Shown in pieces: positions 10,840-22,115 of a stretch of DNA of 64,000 bases (position 1 is its first letter; each line of letters begins with the position of its first letter). Source of the stretch: Prorocentrum cordatum (Eukaryota; Sar; Dinophyceae; Prorocentrales; Prorocentraceae); NCBI GenBank assembly GCA_963575745.1, contig CAUYUJ010019893.1, forward strand, positions 344,589 through 408,588, read 5' to 3'. Under the pieces are notes generated by a model. It had not been told where the DNA came from. It was given only the letters and a program-made list of their open reading frames with translations, and did not search any database. The position numbers and the translations under genes are program-made.

Positions 10840-11900
10840 CCGGAGGCCCACAGAATGCCATTAGAAAGCGCCAGGAGAGCCCCAAGACGCTCCAAGAGAG
10901 ACCCGAGACACCCAAAGGTCGCTCTAAGACGCCCAGCATTGCCTCCGGACGGCTTCAGAAGCCCCCAAGACGCCCCAAAAGGCGTCCAAGCCGCGCCCGA
11001 AGACATCTCCAAAAGGCAAAAATAGCCCCGTTCTCTTCGTAAAACGTATATTTTTACTACATCAATAGTTGTCGCTGCCGTACAGTTCATGACGACGCCG
11101 GAGGCCCCCAAGACAGCCCCAAGCCAGCCCAAGAGGCGCCCCAGAGGGCCCCAAGACAGCCCAAGAGAGCCTCAAGACGGCCCAAGAGGCGCCCAGAACA
11201 GCCCAAGTGCGGCCCTGAGGCCCACAAAAGGCTACCAGAAAGGACTCGGGACGTTCCAAACGCGACCCGAGACGCCCAATGGTCGCACCAAGACGCCCAA
11301 CATCGCCCCAGACGGCTTCAGAAGCCGCCAAGACGCCCCAAAAGGCCTCCAAGACGCGCCCGAAGAGATCTCCAAAAGGGCAAAATAGCCAAATCGCAAA
11401 ACGTATATTTTTACTACCTCAATTGTTTTCGCTGTCGTATAGTTCTTGACCACATCAGAGGCTCCCGAGACCGCCCCAAGACAACCTAAGTGGCGCCCCA
11501 GAGGGCCCCAAGACAGCCCAAGAGAGCCCCAAGACGGCCGATGAGGCGCCTAAAACAACCCAAGTGCGCACTGAGGCTTACAAAAAGGCTACCAGAAAGC
11601 ATTTAATACGCCCAAAGGTCACCCAAGACGCCCAACATTGCCTCCAGACGGCTTCAGAAGCCCCCAAGACGCCCCAAAAGGCCTCCAAGACGCGCTCGAA
11701 GAGATCTCCAAATTGCAAAAATAGCCCCATTCCCTTCGTATAACGTATATTTGTGCCATATCAATTGTTTTCGCTGTCGTACACTTCTTGACGACATCGA
11801 AAGCCCCCAATACTACCCCAAGACAGCCGGGGAGGCGCCCCAGAGGGCCCCAAGACGGCCCAAGAGAGCCCCAAGGCGGCCCAAGACGCGCCCAAAACAG
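10840..11900. repeat. ~350-bp tandem repeat (family S2), three units
   Basis: Each unit has a long CCCAAGACGGCCC-type degenerate stretch, then AAAACGTATATTTTTACTAC or a close variant (about 11040, 11398, 11740), then a GTTTTCGCTGTCGTA segment. Spacing is about 344-357 bp. A similarly organised array lies at 24.2-25.6 kb. Confidence 0.8.
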
Positions 11901-12238
11901 CCCAAGTGCGCCCCTGAGGCCCACCTATTGGATTTGGCTCAGGACCCTCGTGATATCAGAGAAGGTACGAACACCGTTTTTATATTCAGCTGTCTGCGGC
12001 ATGCCCCGCCACCGTGCCAGCGCAGCTCTTGTGACACCTCTTGTCTCTATTGAAGACGCCCCAAAACAGCCCAAGTGCGCCCCTGAGGCCCACCTACTGG
12101 ATTTGGCAAAGGACTCTCGTGATATCAGAGAAGGTACGAACACCGTTTTTATATTCAGCTGTCTGCGGCATGCCCCGCCACCGTGCCAGCGCAGCTCTTG
12201 TGACACCTCTTGTCTCTATTGAAGACGCCTAATGCGAA
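11901..12238. repeat. Tandem duplication, 169-bp period
   Basis: The block starting CCCAAGTGCGCCCCTGAGGC at 11901 is repeated almost perfectly at 12070, including the words GATATCAGAGAAGGTACGAA and TTATATTCAGCTGTCTGCGG. Confidence 0.9.
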
Positions 12239-12378
12239 TCACCACCGCCCCCTTGCCTTATTGGAAACGTTTATGTGGCCAAACGTTGGGCCAAAGTTTG
12301 TCCAAGGTATTGGGCTATGTGTTCCCACAGCCGTTGTGGAAACCCCTGGGGAACACTTGGGGGAGGAAGAGGGAGAGG

Positions 12379-14160
12379 ATTAGACGCAGGAGCAAAAGGT
12401 GGAGGAGGAGGAGGAGGAGGAGGAGGAGGAGGAGGAGGAGGAGGAGGAAGTAGGCCTCTCGGGGGCCTCCTGAGGGCCTCTTGGGGGCCTCTTGGGAGCT
12501 TCTCGGGGCCTCTTGGGCCGTCTTCTGTCGTCTGACGCCTGCGGAGGCCGTCTTTGAGGCCTCTCTGGGCCGCCTTGGGGCCTTCTTGGGGCGGTCCAGG
12601 GCAGTCTTGAATGTCTATTGGGCCGTCTTGGAACCCTCTAGGGACCTTCTTGGAGGCCTCTTAGGCAATCTTGGGGCCCTCTTGGGCAGTCTTGGGGCCT
12701 TTTTGGGCGCCTCTTGGGCTGTTTTGGGGCCACCTTGGGGGCCTTTTGGACCTTTCTGGGCCGTCGGAAGCCAAACAAATGAGGACGCTAAAATCGCTTC
12801 AAACGTGCCGCCGCATATTGTCGACCTCTGCGCGGCGTCGGACGCCGAGCCGCTTGGCCAAAATATTCCGGAAGCCGCTTGGCTAAAATATCTTTGATGG
12901 CGCTCGCCCTTCTCTTGCGCCTTGCTTAGGTTCAATTGGGCTTAACCTACGCTCATGTGGGGTAGTTCGAGGGCACCTGGAGGCTCTACGCGGCCGTCTA
13001 GGCGTAGGATGCGCAGGATGGGTCACACGTGACAGCTTTCGTCTTCCCTTGTGGACTAGCCCTTCTGAGTCGTCAAATTCGACACCTCTTGTTATCACGT
13101 TTCTCCCGGCTCTCATGAACACTGCCTGGATTGTCTAGGGGCCCACCTACGCTTGTGCGGGGTTTTGATTGGGCTGCCGCGTGCTTAGCCCGAGATGCAG
13201 GATGCGCTGGATGCGTTGCGTGTGGTACCGAGCGTCTTCTCTTCTGGACAAACCACTCCCCGTCGTCATCGGCCTGTTTCTGGGGTTGCCTTGGGCTTCT
13301 GTGGGGCGGTTTCGGAGAGCCCTGGAGGTCCTCCAGGGCTGTGTTTGGCCAACTAACCCCAGCGTCGGGTGCCGAAGCGGGAGAGGATGAGAAGAGGGAG
13401 CAAAGGGAAAAGGAGGAGAAGGAGGAGGAGGAGGAGGAGGAGGAGGAGGCAGTAGGCCTCTTGGGGGCCTCCTGAGGGCCTCTTGGGGGCCTCTTGGGAG
13501 CTTCTCGGGGCCTCTTGGGCCGTCTTCTGTCGTCTGGCGCCTGCGGAGGCCGTCTTTCAGTCCTCTCTGGGCCGCCTTGGGGCCTTTTTGGGGCGGTTCA
13601 GGGCAATCGTGGATGTCTATTGGGCCGTCTTGGAACCCTCTAGGAACCTTCTTGGAGGCTTCTTCAGCAATCTTGGGGCCCCCTTGGGCAGTCCTGGGGC
13701 CTTCTTGGGAGCCTCTCGGGCTGTCTTGGGGCCATCTTGGTGCCTTCTGGGCCTTTCTGGGCCGTCGGAAGCCAACAGATAAGAACGCAAAAATCGCCAC
13801 AAACGTGCCGCCGAATACTGTCGACCTCTGCGCGGCGTCGGACGCCGAGCCGCGTGGCCAAAATATCCCGGACGCCGCGTGGCTTACATACCTTTGCGGG
13901 CGCTCGCCCCTCTCATGCGCCTTGCTTAGGTTATATTGGGTTTGTTATCACGTTTCTCCCGGCTCTCATGAACACTGCCTGGGTTGTCTAGGGGCCCACT
14001 TACGCTTGTGCGGGGTTTGGATGGAGCTGTCGCGTGCTTGGCCCGAGATGCAGGATGCGCTGGATGCGTTGCGTGTGGTACCGAGCGTCTTCTCTTCTGG
14101 GACAAACCACCCCCCGTCGTCATCGGCCTGTTTCTGGGGTTGCCTTGGGCTTCTGTGGGG
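12379..14160. repeat. ~1-kb segmental tandem duplication
   Basis: A block with (AGG)n, then CTTGGGGGCCTCTTGGG-rich sequence and GTGCCGCCGAATACTGTCGA-like sequence, occurs at about 12395-12900 and again at about 13400-13900, offset near 1002 bp. A flanking segment with GTTATCACGTTTCTCCCGGC occurs at 13092 and 13944. Matching ORFs in the two copies are repeat-derived. Confidence 0.8.
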
Positions 14161-15615
14161 ACCGCGTAGAGCGCCCAAACGCTTGCTCCAAATGTCTAAG
14201 CGGAGGCTTGGCCAAAATATCCCGCCAGGCGCTCGTTCAAACCATCCTGGCATCACCCCTGCGCCCTCCACGGGCGCCCGTCCAGGAGCGCGACGTTTAA
14301 ATCGCGTTTCTCCAGGGGGCGGCGCGACAGCGCGAATATACATATCGTGGTTCGCGATTCGATGTCTGGAGGCTTAGCTTGCCTACCCCCTCTCTGTCCT
14401 CGCCCCCCGCCCAAAAAGCCCGCCGAGACGAAGGATGCGCAGGGCGCTTCACATTTGACACCTGGCGTCTTTTCTTCTGGATAAATCACCATCCGCCGTC
14501 ATCGGGCTGCGTTGGGGGTTTTCTTGGGTTTTTGTTGGAGCAGTTTTGGGCCCCCCTGGAAGTTCTCCAGGGGCCGTTGCTTGGCGTGCGTATCCCGGCG
14601 TAGAGCGCCTAAGCGTTTGCTCCAAATGTCTAAGCGGAGGCTTGGCCGAAATATCCCGCCAGGCGCTCGCCCAAACCATCCCGGCATCACCCCTGCGTCC
14701 TCCACGGGCGCCCGTCCGGGAGCGCGACGTTTAAATTGCGCTTCTCCTGGGGGCGGCGCGAGAGCGCGAAGATACATATCGTGTTTCGCGATTCGATGTC
14801 TGGAGGCTCAGCTTGCCCACCCCCTCTCTGTCCTCACCCCCCGTCCAAAAAGCCCACCGAGACGAAGGATGCGCAGGATGCTTCACATGTGATACCTGGC
14901 GTCTTCTCTTGTGGATAAATCACCATCCGCCGTCATCGGGCTGTTTTGGGGGTTCCCTTTGGCTTTTTTGGGAGCAGCTCCGGAGGGCCGTGGAGGCACT
15001 CCAGGGGCCGCTGCTTGGCGTACGTATCCCGACGTAGGGCGCCTAAGCGCTTGCTCCAAATTTCTAAGCGGAGGCTTGGCCGAAATATCCCGCCAGGCGC
15101 TCGCCCAAACCATCCTGGCATCACCCCTGCGTCCTCCACGGGCGCCCGTCCAGGAGCGCGACGTTTAAATTGCGCTTCTCCTGGGGGCGGCGCGAGAGCG
15201 CGAAGATACATACCGTGTTTCGCGATTCGATGTCTGGAGGCTTAGCTTGCCCACCCTTTCTCTGTCCTCACCCCCCGTCCAAGAAGCCCGCCGAGACGAA
15301 GGGTGCGCAGGATGCTTCACATGTGATACCTGGCGTCTTCTCTTGTGGATAAATCACCATCTGCCGTCATCGGGCTGTTTTGGGGGTTCCCTTGGGTTTT
15401 TTGGGGAGCAGTTCCGGAGGGCCGTGGAGGTACTCCAGGGGCCGCTGCTTGGCGCACGTATCCCGACGTAGGGCGCCTAACCGCTTGATCCAAATGTTTG
15501 AGCGGAGGCTTGGCCAAAATATCCCGCCAGGCGCTCGCCCAAACCACCTTGGCATCACCCCTGCGTCCTCCGCGAGCGCCCGTCCAGGAGCGCGACGTTT
15601 AAATTGCGCTTCTCC
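14160..15615. repeat. 434-bp tandem array, about 3.3 units
   Basis: Landmarks such as GTAGAGCGCCTAAGCG, GGCTTGGCCGAAATATCCCG and CGCGATTCGATGTCTGGAGG recur every 434 bp (for example short ORFs at 14379, 14813 and 15247). The array ends where the third full unit gives way to GCATCGAAACGGCGTTTCGA, just before the spliced-leader relict. Confidence 0.95.
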
Positions 15616-15648
15616 AGGGGGCATCGAAACGGCGTTTCGATTTGCATT

Positions 15649-15666
15649 TCCGTAGCCATTTTGGCT
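15649..15666 (+). other. DinoSL spliced-leader relict
   Basis: TCCGTAGCCATTTTGGCT matches the first 18 of 22 bases of the dinoflagellate spliced leader (known form DCCGTAGCCATTTTGGCTCAAG). The final CAAG is replaced by TTTA. An exact match this long is very unlikely by chance in 64 kb. It is not an SL RNA gene, because no splice donor follows. It is best explained as a leader carried by an mRNA copied back into DNA. An ATG follows 32 bases after it. Confidence 0.85.
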
Positions 15667-15697
15667 TTTAAAGTTGGCGCCGGCGCTTTGCGACACC

Positions 15698-16114
15698 ATG
15701 TGTGCCCACGCACCACGAAAGCGCACGTTGCGGGTCACGCTGTCGGAGGACCTCCACCAGGTGACCGAGCAGCTGGATCGCCAGAACGCCTCCGGGCGCA
15801 CTCGGCGGCGCCATCTGCAGGCCGTTCGCACCCGCGCGCACCGCATGGCCAAGCGCTCCAAAAAGGCCGCCCTTGTTCAGTGGGAGGTGCCGGACCACAA
15901 GAGTTTGTTCTTCCTGACCATGGTCCTGCGGTGCTTGTACACCTGCGACAGCGCCCTCCGCCACACCGCGCTCGAGAACAAGATTTTCTTCATCGGCGCC
16001 CGCGCTGTCACGATCGCGCTTGCCTTCCGGCAGACGGGCCGCTTCACAGCAGTGCAGTTCTTGGCGATCGCGAAGGCCGAGTTCCTCCAGATTTCAGTCG
16101 GCAATGCTACGTGA
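15698..16114 (+). CDS. Uncharacterised 138-aa protein downstream of SL relict (putative retrogene)
   Basis: The start chosen is the first ATG after the leader relict (MCAHAPRKRTLRV). The same frame is open a little further upstream, but those codons would lie in the leader-derived 5' UTR. The N-terminal half is strongly basic and helical (RKRTLRVTLSEDLHQVTEQL, then RTRRRHLQAVRTRAHRMAKR). The C-terminal half is more hydrophobic and mixed (LFFLTMVLRCLYTC, ENKIFFIGARAVTIALAF). I recognise no family. Third positions are GC-rich, as in the other real exons. A TCC microsatellite starts about 20 bases after the stop, and no intron is evident, as expected for a cDNA-derived copy. It could also be a first exon whose donor I cannot place. 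Confidence 0.55.
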   Translation: MCAHAPRKRTLRVTLSEDLHQVTEQLDRQNASGRTRRRHLQAVRTRAHRMAKRSKKAALVQWEVPDHKSLFFLTMVLRCLYTCDSALRHTALENKIFFIGARAVTIALAFRQTGRFTAVQFLAIAKAEFLQISVGNAT

Positions 16115-16129
16115 AAACCTGCGCGAGTA

Positions 16130-16272
16130 TAGTCCTCTTCCTCCTCCTCCGCCTCCTCCTCCCCCTCCTCCTCCTCCTCCTCCTCCTCCTCCTTCCTCCC
16201 TCCTCCCTCCTCCCTCCTCGCTCCTCCCTCCTCCCTCCTCCCTCCTCCTCCTCCTCCTCCCCCCCCCCCCTC
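16130..16272. repeat. (TCC)n / (CTCCCTC)n microsatellite
   Basis: A TCC tract with CCCTCCT variants directly follows the putative retrogene. Confidence 0.95.
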
Positions 16273-16389
16273 TAGAGCGATCTCCGCTCCCGGAGCTCCC
16301 CGGAGACTCCCGGCCCCACCTTCGACATCGACTTCGCGCCGTGGGTTCGTTCCCCGAGCCCCCGGGCGCCGAAAACGACAGAGCAAACT

Positions 16390-17720
16390 ACACAAGCACA
16401 TAAACATACACACAACAACAACAACGACAACAACCACAACCACAACCGCAACAACAACAGCAGCATCAACGACAACAACAACAGCAACAGAAACAGCAAC
16501 ATCGACAACAACAACGACGACAACAACATCAACGACAACAACAACAACAACGACGCCAACAACAACATCAACGACGACAACAGCAACGACAGCACCAACA
16601 ACAACGACGACAACAACAACAACCGCAGCAACAACGACAACGACAATACCGCCAACAACAACAATAACACGAACGCCAACAATAACAACGACAACAATAA
16701 CACCAACAACAACAACAGCAACGCCCACAACAACGCCAACAACGACAGCAGCATCATCAGCGACGACAACAATAGCAGCAACGACATCAACATAAGCAGC
16801 AACATCACCAACAACAACAACACCGCCAACAACAACGCCAACAACATCAACGATATTCACGACAGCAACAACAACACAAACAACAACAAAGACAACGACA
16901 ATAACAACGTCAACAACAACGCCAATAACACCAACAACAGCAACAACATCAACGGCAACAGCAACGACAACACCAACAACACGAACGCCAGCAGCAGCAG
17001 CAACAACAACAGCAACACCAACCACACCAACAACACCAGCAACACCACCGACAACACCAGAAACACCAACGACAACAAGAAGGACGGCGACGACAACAAC
17101 GACGACGACAACGACAACGACAACGACGACAACAACAAAAACAACGGCAGCAACCGCAGCAGCTGCGACAACAACACAAACAACAACAGCAACAACGACA
17201 ACAACAACAACAACAACAGCAGCGGCAGCAGCAGCGACAGCAGCAGCAGTGACACCAGCAACAACAACAGCAACAACAACACCGACAACAACAACACCAA
17301 CAACAACAGCACCACTACCGCCACCACCACCAACACAAGCAACAACACCAACAACAACAACAACGACGACAACGACGACGACAACGACAACGACAACGAC
17401 GACAACGACAAAAACAACAGCAGCAGCCGCAGCAACTGCGACAACAACACAAACAACAACAGCAACAACGACAACAACAACAACAGCAGCGGCAGCAGCA
17501 GCGACAGCAGCAGCAGTGACACCAGCAACAACAACAGCAACAACAACAACATCGACAACAACAACACCAACAACAACAACAGCAGCACCACTACCGCCAC
17601 CACCACCAACACAAGCAACAACACCAACAACAACGACAACAACGACGACGACGACGACAACAACAACCACAACAACAACAGCAACAACAACGCCAGCAAA
17701 AAACAACAGCAACAGCAACG
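16390..17720. repeat. 1.3-kb (CAA)n / (CAACGACAA)n compound tract
   Basis: Almost every base belongs to CAA, CGA, CAG or CAC triplets on the + strand, with virtually no T. An internal duplication of about 270 bp is seen (similar blocks near 17160-17340 and 17430-17640). The long - strand ORF over it is poly-Val/Leu repeat translation. Confidence 0.95.
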
Positions 17721-17729
17721 ACAACGGGG

Positions 17730-18520
17730 TGTCCGGTGTGTCCGTGGCGTCCAGCGTGTCCGGGGTGCCCAACGTGTGGGGGGGGGCCGAGGTGTCCGGC
17801 GTGTCCGGCGTGTCCGGAGTGTCCGGGGCGCGTGTCCGGGGTGTCCGAATTGCCCGGGGTGTCGGGGTGCGTGTCCGGGGACCTGTGGGGAACTCTAATG
17901 AACCAGCAGGGCGACCGTCGAGACCCATATCGGGACAGCCATCAGGACGCCCAGCGAGGCAACCGCCGGGACAACCATCGAGACAGCCATCGGGACAATC
18001 ATCGGGGCAACCATAGCGACAACCGTCGGGGCAACCGCAGCGAAACCCATCAGGACAGCCATCCGGACAACCACCAGGAAACCATCTGGACAACCATCGG
18101 GGCAACTGCCAGCGCAACCATCGAGACGCCCATCGGGACTACCGCCACAACAAACATCGGGGCAAGCATCGGGAAAATCGTCGGGACAATCGCCGGGATT
18201 ACCATCGGGCCAACCTTCGCGCCAACCGTAGGGACAACCATCGGGGGAGCAATCGGGGCAGCCATCAAACCAACCTACGTGGCAACCACTGGGACGACCA
18301 TCGAGACAACCGTCGAGACAACTATCGGGACAACCATCGCCACAATCGTCGCGGCACACATCGAGGCAATCGCCAGGGCGATCTTCGGGGCGATCGTTGG
18401 AGCACCCGTCGGCAGAACGGTCGCGGCAACCATCGGGACAACCATCGAGGCACCCATCGGGGCAACCATCCGGACACCCATCAAGACAACCATCGGGGAA
18501 CCATCGAGGCAACTATCGGG
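17730..18520. repeat. GTGTCCGGG and CAACCATCGGGA minisatellites
   Basis: A 9-10 bp GTGTCCGGGG array (17730-17880) passes into a 12-15 bp array of CAACCATCGGGA, CAACCGTCGGGA and CAGCCATCGGGA units (17900-18515). Confidence 0.9.
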
Positions 18521-18524
18521 GCGC

Positions 18525-18527
18525 GTG

Positions 18528-18569
<42 letters not shown>

Positions 18570-18760
18570 GGGGGGGGGCGGGCAGGGGAGGGGGGGGGTC
18601 TTGCTAGGAGGGGAAGGTGGCCGGTCGTGCTGGAGAGGGGAGGGGAGGGAGACTTCCCGGGGTGGGGTGATCGTGCTGGGGGGTGGTCGCGCTGGGAGGG
18701 GTGGTCGTGCTGAGGGGTGGTCGTGCTGGTGAGTGGTCGTGCTGGGGTTTTGTCATGCCG
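18525..18760. repeat. (GT)n and GGTCGTGCTGGGG repeats
   Basis: A (GT)n run at 18525-18566 is followed by G-runs and an imperfect GTGGTCGTGCTGGG repeat. Confidence 0.85.
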
Positions 18761-18933
18761 GGGCGCTCTGCCACCCCACAGGTATGATCACCGCCGTCTG
18801 CTGTGTCGCCAGATTGCCGCTTCTCTGTCCTGCATTCGTTGCCGCTAAGCCGTTCAGTTATACATCGTTCCGTAGTGATCTGTGCGTGTGTTTGTGTGCG
18901 TTATCGAATAGGTAGGTCGCAGAACAAGCGATT

Positions 18934-19359
18934 TTGATTCAAGTGGCCATTTGGGTCAAAGAGGCTATCGTCGCTCGATTGCCGAACACCCCAGACTTGT
19001 GCAGGCTAACCGATCGGAACATTAAACGAATGGTGGAAGGCATATTGTTCTCCGTTGTTCCATGGTGGTTGCTCTTCATTGTTGTTGGTGTTTCGTTCGC
19101 ATGCTCGTCGCGTGATGGTTCCATTCGCTCGTATCTATTCGCAGACATTATCACGGGCTCACGGGCCAGTGCGCGTCCGTTTTCATCTATGCAGGGCGAA
19201 GGAGTCCCAGGTGTTGGGTGCACAGGCTCCAGGGAGAGTACATTGCATGGCGCGAGCCAGTCGACCAGCTCAGGGTGCACTGAAGTGATTCCGCATGGTC
19301 GCAAGGTGCTTTTGTATGGCGCTATGGGTCGTCGGGCCACTGGGGGGAATCCAGTATAA
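18934..19359 (+). CDS. Uncharacterised ORF with one hydrophobic segment (tentative)
   Basis: A 141-codon ORF lies in one of the few non-repetitive stretches. It has a charged N-terminal part (IWVKEAIVARLPNTPDLCRL), a hydrophobic run VVPWWLLFIVVGVSF that could span a membrane, and a Ser/Gly-rich tail. The opposite strand is also open (18939-19340) and looks equally plausible, so strand and reality are uncertain. The ORF track start is a non-ATG-independent choice that I could not confirm, and no spliced-leader or splice site was recognised. Confidence 0.25.
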   Translation: MIQVAIWVKEAIVARLPNTPDLCRLTDRNIKRMVEGILFSVVPWWLLFIVVGVSFACSSRDGSIRSYLFADIITGSRASARPFSSMQGEGVPGVGCTGSRESTLHGASQSTSSGCTEVIPHGRKVLLYGAMGRRATGGNPV

Positions 19360-19454
19360 GGTTCTTATGGATCCACCGTGCAAGGCACGCGGCCGCAGCA
19401 GCGGGGCGCTCATCGTGGGCCGCACTCGGGGCCCGCGCACGCGCCGCGAGGAGG

Positions 19455-20040
19455 AGGAGGAGGAGGAGGAGGCGGAGGAGGAGGAGGACGGGGTGAAGAG
19501 GTGGAGGGAGCTGGAGGGATGAACGGGAGGGGAGAGAGGAGCCCCATACGGCCCCATAGGGAGCCCCACCGAATGCCCCAGCGGGATGGTTCGCATGGCA
19601 CCGCCGCCCCATTTCGGCACACCCCTCACACGTTTCGTGGCCCCATATCCTATAGGAGGCTCCACCGAAGGCCCCATCGGGATGGTTCGCAGGGCACCGC
19701 CGCTCCATTTCGGCACACCCCTCACACGTTTCGCGCCCCCATAGGGAGCTCGGCCGAAGGCAACATTGGCTGCGGTCGCATGGCACCGCCGCCCCACTTC
19801 GGCACACCCCTCACACGCTTCGCGGCAAGATATGGAGCCCCACCGAAGGCTCCATCGGGAGGGCTCGCTTGGCACAGCCGCCACATTTCGGCGCACCCCT
19901 CACGCGCTTCGTGGCCCCACAGGGAGCTCCACCGAAGGCCCTTTTGGCTGCGTTCGCATGCGGCAACACCCCTCAGTTCGGCACACCCTTCACACGCTTC
20001 GTGGCCCCATAGGGAGCCCCACCTGAGACGGTAATCACAA
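19455..20040. repeat. (GGA)n and ~80-bp tandem repeat (family S3), block 1
   Basis: After a GGA tract, five or six diverged units carry TTCGGCACACCCCTCACACG, then CGTGGCCCCATAGGGAGCTC, then CACCGAAGGCCCCATCGGGA. The same family forms the array at 23160-23790 and a stray fragment near 33340-33410. Confidence 0.85.
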
Positions 20041-20169
20041 TTGCATTTTGCACAATTGCACATGGTTGGGCCCATCGCCAGGATATTTTGACACCAGTTT
20101 GGGCACCGCGAAGAAGTTGTGTGCCCATTGGCGCGCACTCTAGCTCACCAGCTCTTTCCTCGGAGGCGG

Positions 20170-20839
20170 GGGAACAGCTGAGGGTTTATAATTGCGTGGC
20201 GTGTGCATGCGTGTTCGTGTGTGCGTACGTGTGTTTGCGTGTGCGTGTATATATGGGATCGGAGGGGGAGCGTCAGGCCTCAACAATTCCCCCCTTCCCC
20301 CATCTCCCCTTCCCCCCTCCCCTCTCTCAATACTTCTCCCCCTCTCCCGCCCTCCACCCCTCTCTCCCATCCCCCCTCCACCCTCAACCCTCCTGGAGAG
20401 GGGGGCAGAACGTATATATGCTGATTTGGAACTGGGGCTCGAGCTCGCGCCCATGGAGCAATGCGCCACCCCGCCAAGGTGGGCCTCGCGCGAACGGGGC
20501 AATGTGCTTGCCGCCCCGCGCCAAGGTCGGCCCCCGCTCTCCACCCTGGTTTCCGCTGCCCCGCGGTGATCCACGCAGTGAGCGTGCTGCTTGCTGGTGT
20601 CGAACGCGGTGATCCACGCAGCGAACATTATGTCCGCTGGTGTCGACCGCGGTGATCCACGCAACGTGCTGGTTTTTCCAGGCTCGATCGGCCCTGGTGT
20701 TCCACGCATGCATGCTGACTGGTTTCCGTGGGGTGAAGGGGGGTTTCTTTGGCCGGGCGCGGGCCCCCGCCTTTACGCACGCACAGTGCACGCACGCACG
20801 CACGCACGCACGCAGGCACGCACACGCACACGCACACGC

Positions 20840-20914
<75 letters not shown>

Positions 20915-20935
20915 CACACGCACATGGGAGGATCG
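20170..20935. repeat. GT, C-rich, GCGGTGATCCACGCA and CA/CG repeats
   Basis: The interval holds a GT-rich stretch (20195-20250), polypyrimidine CCCCTCCC (20285-20400), four copies of GCGGTGATCCACGCA at about 36-bp spacing (20565-20665), and (CACG)n then (CA)n at 20780-20932. Confidence 0.85.
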
Positions 20936-21764
20936 ATCTTGAAGGAGATATAGGTGTGGTTCGGAGAGGATCGGCCAACTCGGTTTGGCGCTGCATGATG
21001 TTTAGGATACGCACTCCTGCAGGATGCACCCTTCCTTCCCTCAACGCACACACGCTCACGAGCGCGCGAGCACGCAGAGACACACAAACAAGAACGCGCG
21101 CTTGCTGTCAAGGTAAAACGCTTTATGCCGTCAGGGCGTCATGACAAGAGCACGCACATGCACACACAAACACACACACACACACACACACGCACACTCT
21201 CGATCCATTAGTCTTGCTGGCGGGCGAGTGGCCAGCTGCCGCCTCCGATCTGAGTGGCGCCGCTTCTCGCCGTGCTTCGCTCAGCCCTTCGCTTCGGCCA
21301 ACAGTTTTTCTAAGCCAGCTGCCGTTCTGATCAGAGCGGCGCCGCTTCCCCCGTTTCACCTTGCCCCTTCTTCACGCATGTAATGTTGGAATTTTCTTCC
21401 ACACTGCTATATGGAATGACCCAGCAGGTGGCTGCGGGCCACCACCCACCGCAAGGCTGAATTCCGGGATATTCGCCGCAGGGTCCTCGATGCGAAAAAA
21501 TGCATTCGCCCAGGGCCCCAAGGCCCCAATGCCAAGAGGCCCCAAAGCCCCTCGGGGATATTCGCCCAAGGCCCCTGGACGCCAGTGGATCTCCTCCCTC
21601 CAGTACTCCTCCCTCCAGCTGTCTTGCCACCGCCGCGATAGCGCTGCCAAGCAGCTGGGATCGCATCGTTTTTCCTCCCATCAGTTTCCCCAATCAGAGC
21701 TTGCCTCTGTGGGGGTCCCAGCGGATTCATATGGTCAGGTTAGGTTTGCCGCCGATTTTCGGTG
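20936..21764. other. Mostly unique DNA, no gene recognised
   Basis: Contains a (CA)n run at 21165-21196 and CCCCAAGGCCCC words near 21510-21570. Overlapping ORFs on both strands show no recognisable motif. Confidence 0.4.
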
Positions 21765-22115
21765 CACGCCTGGGTGCCCGGGGGTGCCCGGGTGCCCGGG
21801 CGTGCCCGGGCGTGCCCGGGCGTGCCCGGGGGTGCTTGGGTGCCTGGGGGTGCCCGGGGGTGCCCTATAGCCTCATAGCCCTATAGCCCAATAGCCCTAT
21901 AGCCCAATAGCCCTACAGCTCTATAGCCCTATAGCCCTATAGCCCTTTAGCTCTATAGCCCTATAGCCGTGTAGCCCTATAGTTCTATAGCCCTACACCA
22001 CTATACCGTGAAGTCCTATAGCCCTATAGCCTTGCAGCTCTATTACCCTACGGCCCAATAGCCCTATAGCCCATATATAGCCCTATAGCCCTACAGCCCT
22101 ACAAATATTATTATT
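21765..22115. repeat. GTGCCCGGGC decamer array abutting CCCTATAGC array
   Basis: Ten-base GTGCCCGGGC/G units (21770-21865) switch abruptly to 9-10 base AGCCCTATAG units (21866-22110). The second array is not the dinoflagellate telomere repeat (TTTAGGG). Related words reappear at 56550-56600. Confidence 0.9.

Noticed and set aside
15649-15666. An SL RNA donor gene
   Set aside because: The leader lacks its final CAAG and is not followed by a GT splice donor or an Sm-type site.
15877-18117. 746-codon - strand ORF
   Set aside because: It is a translation of the CAA-type tract and the CATCGGGA minisatellite, with poly-Val/Ala composition and no domain.
21866-22110. Telomeric repeat
   Set aside because: The unit is AGCCCTATAG, not TTTAGGG or CCCTAAA.
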